Positions 31,115-35,311 of a stretch of 35,311 nt of DNA are shown piece after piece. Below the pieces are notes generated by a model that saw only the letters and a program-made list of their open reading frames with translations, did not search any database and had not been told where the DNA came from. Position numbers and translations under genes: made by a program. The stretch's first letter is position 1. Every line of letters starts with the position of its first letter. Source of the DNA: Planctomycetes bacterium UBA2386 (lineage in GTDB: Bacteria; Planctomycetota; UBA1135; UBA2386). Location: the NCBI GenBank assembly GCA_002343845.1, contig DDSQ01000188.1:1-35311 (forward strand), read 5' to 3'.

Positions 31115-32251
31115 TCAGCGCGGCCCCGGCGGAGCCTGCGCGCCGTAGCGGCGCGCCGCCGGCTCGCGCGGCCCGAGTTCGCCGTCGAGCCGGGGATCGC
31201 GGCCGTGCACCGCGTCGCGTTCGGCGATGGGCAGCCCGGGAGTGCTGCGTGCCGCGTCGTCGCTGCGGAACCACCAGTTGCGCGCGAAGGTGAAGGTCTC
31301 CGGCGCCGTGCCCGGGCCGACGTTGGCGGTCAGCGGCGCGCCGCTCCAGACGATCAGGTTGTCGGCGAAGACGCCGCCGCGGCACGGCACGAAGTCGGCG
31401 TCGCGCGTCTCCTGCAGGATGCGCACGATCCACTTCGCGGGTTGCACGAAGGTGTTGTGCCGAACGGTCGCGCCATCGCAGCCGACGAACGCGATCGGCG
31501 CCATCGACCCCTCGAACGTGCAGCCTTCGACGACGAGGTCCTTCGCCTCGAACCCGGCGGGTGCTGGGCGGAAGTAGGCGCGCCCGGTCGAGCCGCCGAG
31601 CTGCACCGCGCGTTGCCCGGCGTGCACGAAGCGGCAGCGATGGACCACGACGTCGCGCGTGCCGCCCTTCATCTGCACGCCGTTCGCGGCAGCGCCGTCG
31701 GCGCGGTCGCGGATCGTGCAGGTCTCGATGCGGCCGCGTTGGCAGCCGACCATGTCGATCGCCGAGCCGCCGCGCCCCCAGCGTTCGATCGTGCAGCCGA
31801 CGACGCGGAAGTCGACCACGCCCGACAGCTTGATGCCGTCGTGGTTGCCAGCACCACCGACGTCACGAACGGTCAGCGCGCGCAGTTCGACGTGCCGCGA
31901 CGGCGTGTCGAAGGTGCCGCCGTCGTCGATGTTGAGCCCGTTGCCAGGGGTTCCCTCGATCACGAGGCCGTCGAGCACGAGGTGTTCGACGTCGCTGAGC
32001 TGCAGGCCGGCGACGAAGCGCGGCGGTCGGTCGGCGTGCGCGGCGCGCACCGTGATCGGTCGACCGGCGGCGCCGCGGATGCCGCTGCCGTGCACGGCTT
32101 CGTAGTCGCCGGGCGCCAGCGTGATCACGGCGCCCGGGCTGGCGTTCGCGAGTGCTTGGCGCAGGGCGTTGGCATCGGCGACGGCGGTCGGCTCCTGTGC
32201 CATGAGCCGCACGGCGGCCAATGCGGCGAGGATCGGCGTCGCGCCCTTCAT
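31115..32251 (-). CDS. Exported right-handed beta-helix protein (polysaccharide-lyase-like)
   Basis: The protein has 378 residues. The ATG at 32251 overlaps the stop of the acyltransferase gene (ATGA). A short signal peptide (KGATPILAALAAVRLMAQ) is followed by the opening of parallel beta-helix lyase-type proteins: ADANALRQALANASPGAVITLAPGDYE, then AGRPITVRAAH. Successive helix coils follow (HLVLDGLVIEGTPGNGLNID, HVELRALTVRDVGG, GIKLSGVVDFRVVGCTIERWG, RGRIETCTIRDRADG, DVVVHRCRFVHAG, DLVVEGCTFEG). Proteins of this shape include chondroitinase B/alginate lyase relatives and surface carbohydrate-binding helices. I cannot identify catalytic Lys/Arg pairs, so enzyme activity is only possible. The operon partners (acyltransferase, dehydrogenase) suggest polysaccharide modification or use. 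Confidence 0.85.
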   Translation of the reverse strand: MKGATPILAALAAVRLMAQEPTAVADANALRQALANASPGAVITLAPGDYEAVHGSGIRGAAGRPITVRAAHADRPPRFVAGLQLSDVEHLVLDGLVIEGTPGNGLNIDDGGTFDTPSRHVELRALTVRDVGGAGNHDGIKLSGVVDFRVVGCTIERWGRGGSAIDMVGCQRGRIETCTIRDRADGAAANGVQMKGGTRDVVVHRCRFVHAGQRAVQLGGSTGRAYFRPAPAGFEAKDLVVEGCTFEGSMAPIAFVGCDGATVRHNTFVQPAKWIVRILQETRDADFVPCRGGVFADNLIVWSGAPLTANVGPGTAPETFTFARNWWFRSDDAARSTPGLPIAERDAVHGRDPRLDGELGPREPAARRYGAQAPPGPR

Positions 32252-33360
32252 GCCGCGCCACCCGGCCGCAGCTGCCGGCGCGTTTCGAAGGGCTGGCCGA
32301 CGAAGCGCCACAGCAGCGCCGCGAGCAACAGGCTCAGAACGAGCACCACGATGCCGCGAGTCTCCGTGAGCCACGGCAGTGCGAGCGCGCCGACGACGAA
32401 CACGAGCAGGTAGTGCACGAGGTAGACCGGGTACGACAGCTCGCCGAGCGCGCGGTCGAGGCGGTGGCTCTTCGTGGCTTCGAAGGCGAACGGCAACAGC
32501 ACCGCGGTGATCGCCGCGAGCCGCGGCACGCCGTACGGAGCGCCCTGCAGCCAGGCGGGCAGCAACGGGAACGCGAGCACCAGCAGCAGCAGCAGCGCGG
32601 TCGCGAGCCGGCAGGCCCAGGCCCTCAGCAGGCCGCGCGAACGCAGGGCGCGATGCACGTGCCACGCCAGCGAGCCGGCCAGGAACAGCGCCAGTTCGTG
32701 CGGGAAGAACCGGTAGGTCCACGGGTCGTTGGCGACGCCGTAGGTGCGCAGCACGAACACGCGCAGTGCCAGGCTGGCGAGGATGCCCGCGAGCAGCAGC
32801 CACGGCGTGCGGCGCACGACCAGCGGGGCGAGCGCGTAGAACATCAGCTCGAGGCTGATCGACCAGGCCTGCGGCACCCACAGGAACTGCCAGGCGGGCA
32901 ACGTCTCGCGGTGGAAGTCCGGGGTGAAGAACACGCCGTGGCTCTGCGGGTCGACCGCGAAGAACGTCACCGCGTCCTGGCCCAGCAAGCCGAGGTTGGT
33001 GAGCCACAGGCACAGCACCGAACCCCACGGCATTGCGGCGCCGTGTTCCTGCCACCGCGCCAGCGGATCGATCGCCTTGCCGGTCGCCGCGAACAGCACC
33101 AGCCCGATCCCGATCGTCGCGACGAGCACGACCGCGAACATCGGCACGAGGCGCAGCACGCGCGCCTTCATGAAGCGGCCGTAGGCGCCCTCGCCGACGT
33201 ACTTCTCGTTCAGGATCAGGGCCATGTAGAACCCGCTGATCACGTAGAAGCACTGCACCGCGCACGGCCCGCCGGTGAGTTGCAGCCACGAGGCGCCGAA
33301 CGCCGGGCCGGCGTGCGCGGCGACGACGGCGAGCGCGAGCAGGACGCGGAGCAGGCCCAT
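32248..33360 (-). CDS. Acyltransferase-3 family membrane O-acyltransferase
   Basis: The protein has 370 residues from the ATG at 33360. The first span ends in the family motif with RVLLALAVVAAHAG (His16 the presumed catalytic His). GGPCAVQCFYVISGFYMALIL is the second-span FFVISGF-like signature, FMKARVLRLVPMF the R-x-R-x-P motif, and WSISLELMFYALAPL the SLxxExxFYxxxP motif. About ten spans in all, ending LVLSLLLAALLWRFVGQPFE. These enzymes (OafA/NodX/ExoZ-like) move acetyl or other acyl groups across or at the membrane onto sugars. It lies 16 nt after the dehydrogenase stop and overlaps the beta-helix gene by 4 nt, so the three form an operon. Confidence 0.92.
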   Translation of the reverse strand: MGLLRVLLALAVVAAHAGPAFGASWLQLTGGPCAVQCFYVISGFYMALILNEKYVGEGAYGRFMKARVLRLVPMFAVVLVATIGIGLVLFAATGKAIDPLARWQEHGAAMPWGSVLCLWLTNLGLLGQDAVTFFAVDPQSHGVFFTPDFHRETLPAWQFLWVPQAWSISLELMFYALAPLVVRRTPWLLLAGILASLALRVFVLRTYGVANDPWTYRFFPHELALFLAGSLAWHVHRALRSRGLLRAWACRLATALLLLLVLAFPLLPAWLQGAPYGVPRLAAITAVLLPFAFEATKSHRLDRALGELSYPVYLVHYLLVFVVGALALPWLTETRGIVVLVLSLLLAALLWRFVGQPFETRRQLRPGGAA

Positions 33361-33376
33361 GGTGGCGGGTGGGAGC

Positions 33377-34480
33377 CTAGTGCGTGGGAGGGCCGGGCCG
33401 CACGAGCGCCTTGACCACTTCACCGGCGGCGACCGCGGCCAGGGCGTCGCCGGCGCGTTCGAGCGCGAACTCACGGACCGGCAGCTCGCGCCACGGTGCG
33501 CCGAGCGTGCGGTGGCCGGCGACCTGCACCGCGCGATGGAAGTGCGAGTAGTCGCTGCCCCAACAGCCGCGCACGTCGAGGTGCTTCTTGTTGAGGTCGT
33601 GGTGCGGCGAGAACGGCACTTCGCCGTGGTCGGTGTACTGGCCGAGCACGACCACGCGGCCCGCGTCGCGCGCGCAGCGCATCGCCTGCACGACCGCGGC
33701 CGGCGCGCCCGCGGCCTCGATCACGACGTCGGCGCCGCGGCCGTCGGTGCGTTCCCGGACCCAGGCCTCGCGCGCGGCGGGCTCGGTGGCGAGGTCGAGC
33801 ACGGCGTCGGCGCCCATGGCGCGGGCCGTGGCGAGCCGGTGGCTCGGACCGCCGATCGCGAGCACGGTCGCGGCACCGGCGGCGCGCGCGAGTGCCAGGC
33901 ACGACAGACCGACCGGCCCGATGCCGAGGACCAGCACGCAGTCGCCGATCTGCACCTGCGCACGTTCGAGGCCATGCAGCGCCGTCGGCAAGGCGCAGCC
34001 GCCGTGCAGGAACGCGCGCGGGGTGGTGGCGCCGAGCCGCAGCACGCGCGTGCCGGCGAACAGGTGCACGTGCTCGGCCCAGCCGCCGCACAGGCCGTCG
34101 GCAGCGCCGTAGGTGATGCCGTAGACCTTGCGCTCGGGGCAGCGCGTGCTCGCCTTCGCCACGAGGCAGTGCCAGCAGCGGTGGCACGTCCGGTGCACGT
34201 CGAGGAAGGTCACCACGTCGCCTTCGCGCAGCGGCACGCCGGCGACGTCGCGCAACTCGCCGCGCACTGCTTCCAGCGTGCCGGCGCTGACGTGGCCGGG
34301 GATCAGCGGGTACGGCACGCCGGCGAGCAGGCCGCGGTGCAGGTGCACGTCGGTGCCGCAGACTTCACTGCAGTCGACGCGCAGCAGCGCTTCGCCGGCG
34401 CGCAGTTCGGGCAGCGGGTAGTCGCGCAGTTCGACCGGCTGTCCGGGGGCTGGGAACACGGCGGCGCGGGTCGTGCGCAT
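33377..34480 (-). CDS. Zinc-dependent medium-chain alcohol/polyol dehydrogenase
   Basis: The protein has 367 residues. It shows the MDR fold: catalytic zinc ligand Cys41 in VCGTD, IPGHVSAG with His63 (the usual next Glu is Val64), and a structural zinc cluster Cys99-x2-Cys102-x2-Cys105 with a fourth Cys at 114. The nucleotide loop GIGPVG (186-191) lies in VLVLGIGPVGLSCLALARAAG, followed by ADAVLD, ADVVIEAAG and GRVVVLGQYTDHG. The C-terminal HLDVRGCWGSDYSHFHRAV is typical of sorbitol/threonine-dehydrogenase-like enzymes. It would oxidise a secondary alcohol or reduce a ketone with NAD(P). It is the first gene of the operon with the acyltransferase and beta-helix protein, so the substrate may be a sugar or polyol. 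Confidence 0.92.
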   Translation of the reverse strand: MRTTRAAVFPAPGQPVELRDYPLPELRAGEALLRVDCSEVCGTDVHLHRGLLAGVPYPLIPGHVSAGTLEAVRGELRDVAGVPLREGDVVTFLDVHRTCHRCWHCLVAKASTRCPERKVYGITYGAADGLCGGWAEHVHLFAGTRVLRLGATTPRAFLHGGCALPTALHGLERAQVQIGDCVLVLGIGPVGLSCLALARAAGAATVLAIGGPSHRLATARAMGADAVLDLATEPAAREAWVRERTDGRGADVVIEAAGAPAAVVQAMRCARDAGRVVVLGQYTDHGEVPFSPHHDLNKKHLDVRGCWGSDYSHFHRAVQVAGHRTLGAPWRELPVREFALERAGDALAAVAAGEVVKALVRPGPPTH

Positions 34481-34535
34481 CGTGCGGGGATCGGAGGCCT
34501 CGGCGACGGGCCGCGCAATGGTCGGCTGCCGGCGG

Positions 34536-34841
34536 CTACGCCAGGAGCGCGCCCCAGAACATGCCGCTCAGGGCGCCGCGTGTGTGGGCCTCGGCGCGGG
34601 CCCGGCTGATGCGCGCGCCGGTGCGCCGCATGCGGGCCAGGAACATGCGCTCGAGTTCGTAGCGGTCGAGCCAGATGCCGTGCTCGTTGCAGACGTCGAT
34701 CGTCTCGTCGTTGCGCCGCTCGGTCTGCATCGGTGCCTGGCAGATCGGACAACGGCGCGCGCCCTCCGCGACCAGCGCGGCGTTGGCCGGCGACGCCAGA
34801 TCCTGGACCACGACCTTGTCCTTCGCTCGTCGTTTGGGCAT
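34536..34841 (-). CDS. TFIIB-type zinc-finger protein
   Basis: The protein has 101 residues from the ATG at 34841. Cys31-x2-Cys34 (RRCPICQAPM) and a second pair, Cys51-x2-His54 in DVCNEHGIWLDRYELERM, make a zf-TFIIB ribbon (PF13453); the usual fourth Cys is His here. The WLD-x-x-EL tail is characteristic. The C-terminal 30 residues are Arg/Ala-rich and end in a short hydrophobic segment (GMFWGALLA). Bacterial members are of unknown function. It is divergent from the SUI1-like gene across 81 nt and lies 55 nt upstream of the dehydrogenase operon on the same strand, so it might also lead that operon. Confidence 0.88.
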   Translation of the reverse strand: MPKRRAKDKVVVQDLASPANAALVAEGARRCPICQAPMQTERRNDETIDVCNEHGIWLDRYELERMFLARMRRTGARISRARAEAHTRGALSGMFWGALLA

Positions 34842-34847
34842 CGCGCC

Positions 34848-34876
34848 ATTGCAGCGACGGGTCGGCGACGCGGCAA
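34848..34876 (-). promoter_or_regulatory. Promoter of the zinc-finger gene
   Basis: Reading leftward, TTGCCG (34876-34871), 17 nt, then TGCAAT (34853-34848), 6 nt, then ATG. The start site would be at or next to the start codon. Confidence 0.5.
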
Positions 34877-34885
34877 CCGTCCGGG

Positions 34886-34914
34886 TTGTGCGCGGCGCGC
34901 CGGCCACCGAGACT
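34886..34914 (+). promoter_or_regulatory. Promoter of the SUI1-like gene
   Basis: TTGTGC (34886-34891), 17 nt, then GAGACT (34909-34914), 8 nt before the ATG at 34923. It is back to back with the divergent promoter; the two -35 elements are 9 nt apart. Confidence 0.45.
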
Positions 34915-34922
34915 GCGTGCGC

Positions 34923-35267
34923 ATGGGCCTCGTCTACGACAGTGCGACTGGCGGCAGCTGCCCGCGCTGCCGCAAGCAGCTCGCGAAGTGCCGCTGCGCG
35001 CGCGACCTCGCCGCCGCCGCGACGCCGACCGGCGACGGGTTCGTGCGCGTGCGGCGCGAGGTGCGCAACGGCAAGACGGTGACCGTCGTGTTCGACCTGC
35101 CGCTGCGCGAAGACGCGATCGAGGCTCTGGCCGCGAAGTTGAAAGCGGCCTGCGGCAGCGGCGGCACCTGCAAGGACCGCGCGGTCGAGATCCAGGGTGA
35201 TCACCGCGATCGCGTCGTGGCCTGGCTCGAGCGCGCCGGCCACCGCGTCAAGCTCGCCGGCGGCTGA
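34923..35267 (+). CDS. SUI1/eIF1-like translation factor (YciH family)
   Basis: The protein has 114 residues. An N-terminal cysteine knot (CPRC at 13-16, CRC at 23-25) probably binds zinc, as in eukaryotic DENR-like relatives. The SUI1 domain (about 38-112) shows VRVRREVRNGKTVTVVFDLP, ALAAKLKAACGSGGTCKDRAVEIQGDHRDRVVAWLERAGHRVKLAGG; the CGSGGTCKD-x-x-EIQGDH core is the family hallmark. YciH-type proteins bind the small ribosomal subunit near the P site and influence start-codon choice. That role would fit a genome in which leaderless starts appear common (inference). The ATG at 34923 is chosen because the CxxC ribbon begins soon after it. Confidence 0.92.
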   Translation: MGLVYDSATGGSCPRCRKQLAKCRCARDLAAAATPTGDGFVRVRREVRNGKTVTVVFDLPLREDAIEALAAKLKAACGSGGTCKDRAVEIQGDHRDRVVAWLERAGHRVKLAGG

Positions 35268-35278
35268 CGTTCAGCCGC
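35260..35278 (+). terminator. Hairpin overlapping the SUI1-like stop codon
   Basis: GCGGCTGA (35260-35267) pairs perfectly with TCAGCCGC (35271-35278) over a CGT loop, with the TGA stop inside the left arm. It is a compact terminator-like stem without a T-tract. Confidence 0.5.
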
Positions 35279-35311
35279 GGCGGCCGCGCTGCGGGCGCCC
35301 GTGGCGCGGCC

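Noticed and set aside
32252..33289. Fusion of beta-helix and acyltransferase regions in one leftward frame
   Set aside because: The upstream part is an out-of-frame reading of the acyltransferase gene; the ATG at 32251 with signal peptide is the credible start.
33374..33379. TAGGCT resembling a -10 before the acyltransferase start
   Set aside because: It contains the TAG stop of the dehydrogenase gene, and the 16-nt gap argues for an operon rather than a separate promoter.

Overview
The window is very GC-rich bacterial chromosome with strong codon bias, so open frames cover every strand and most are shadows. I support about 30 protein genes. I see no rRNA, tRNA, CRISPR array, transposase or phage gene. 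The best lineage guess is a Planctomycetota bacterium (inference). The reasons are four secreted proteins that share a Gly/Pro-rich beta module I associate with planctomycete secretomes, a TPR-redoxin fusion, a DUF2339 membrane giant, an RskA-type sigma system, and start codons with little Shine-Dalgarno signal but -10-like hexamers just upstream.

Layout. 1-477 holds no gene I can defend. 478-870 is a small secreted protein. 1268-2335 is a methyltransferase with an NPPW motif. 2542-3233 is a Phd/VapC-like toxin-antitoxin pair behind a near-consensus promoter. 3333-6884 is a surface-glycan type cluster: a GT2 glycosyltransferase divergent from a zinc-ribbon methyltransferase and an overlapping polytopic membrane protein. 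7127-8854 is a large secreted protein. 8991-18181 is a leftward run: GT-C-like membrane glycosyltransferase with an EF-hand, spermidine-synthase-like protein, AlkD-type DNA repair protein, TPR-redoxin protein and DUF2339 protein. 18309-22036 is a leftward gene set of two-domain fasciclin protein, ECF sigma factor, RskA-like anti-sigma factor, SOUL heme-binding protein and SRPBCC protein. Divergent from it is 22146-23210, a cobalamin-binding protein with the W-X9-EH signature of CarH-type photosensors. 23261-26587 holds a lipoprotein, a Na/Pi-cotransporter-like protein and an SGNH hydrolase, all leftward. 26962-31085 holds a 771-residue secreted multidomain protein, a DUF486 membrane protein and a secreted LamG protein, all rightward. 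31115-34480 is a leftward beta-helix / acyltransferase-3 / zinc alcohol dehydrogenase operon. A TFIIB-type zinc-finger protein (34536-34841) lies divergent from a SUI1/YciH protein (34923-35267).

The most interesting locus is 18309-23210. The sigma / RskA / fasciclin combination echoes the mycobacterial SigK-RskA-MPT70/MPT83 system. Here it is coupled to a heme-binding SOUL protein and an SRPBCC protein, and it sits head to head with a probable B12 light or cofactor sensor that has no DNA-binding domain. A working hypothesis is a light-, B12- or redox-responsive envelope regulon in which the sensor acts through protein contacts rather than by binding DNA. A 12-bp perfect hairpin separates the fasciclin and sigma genes.

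At the DNA level, several start codons have a -10-like hexamer exactly 6 nt upstream, which suggests leaderless transcription. One divergent pair (GT2 and methyltransferase) shares a symmetric TATA core.
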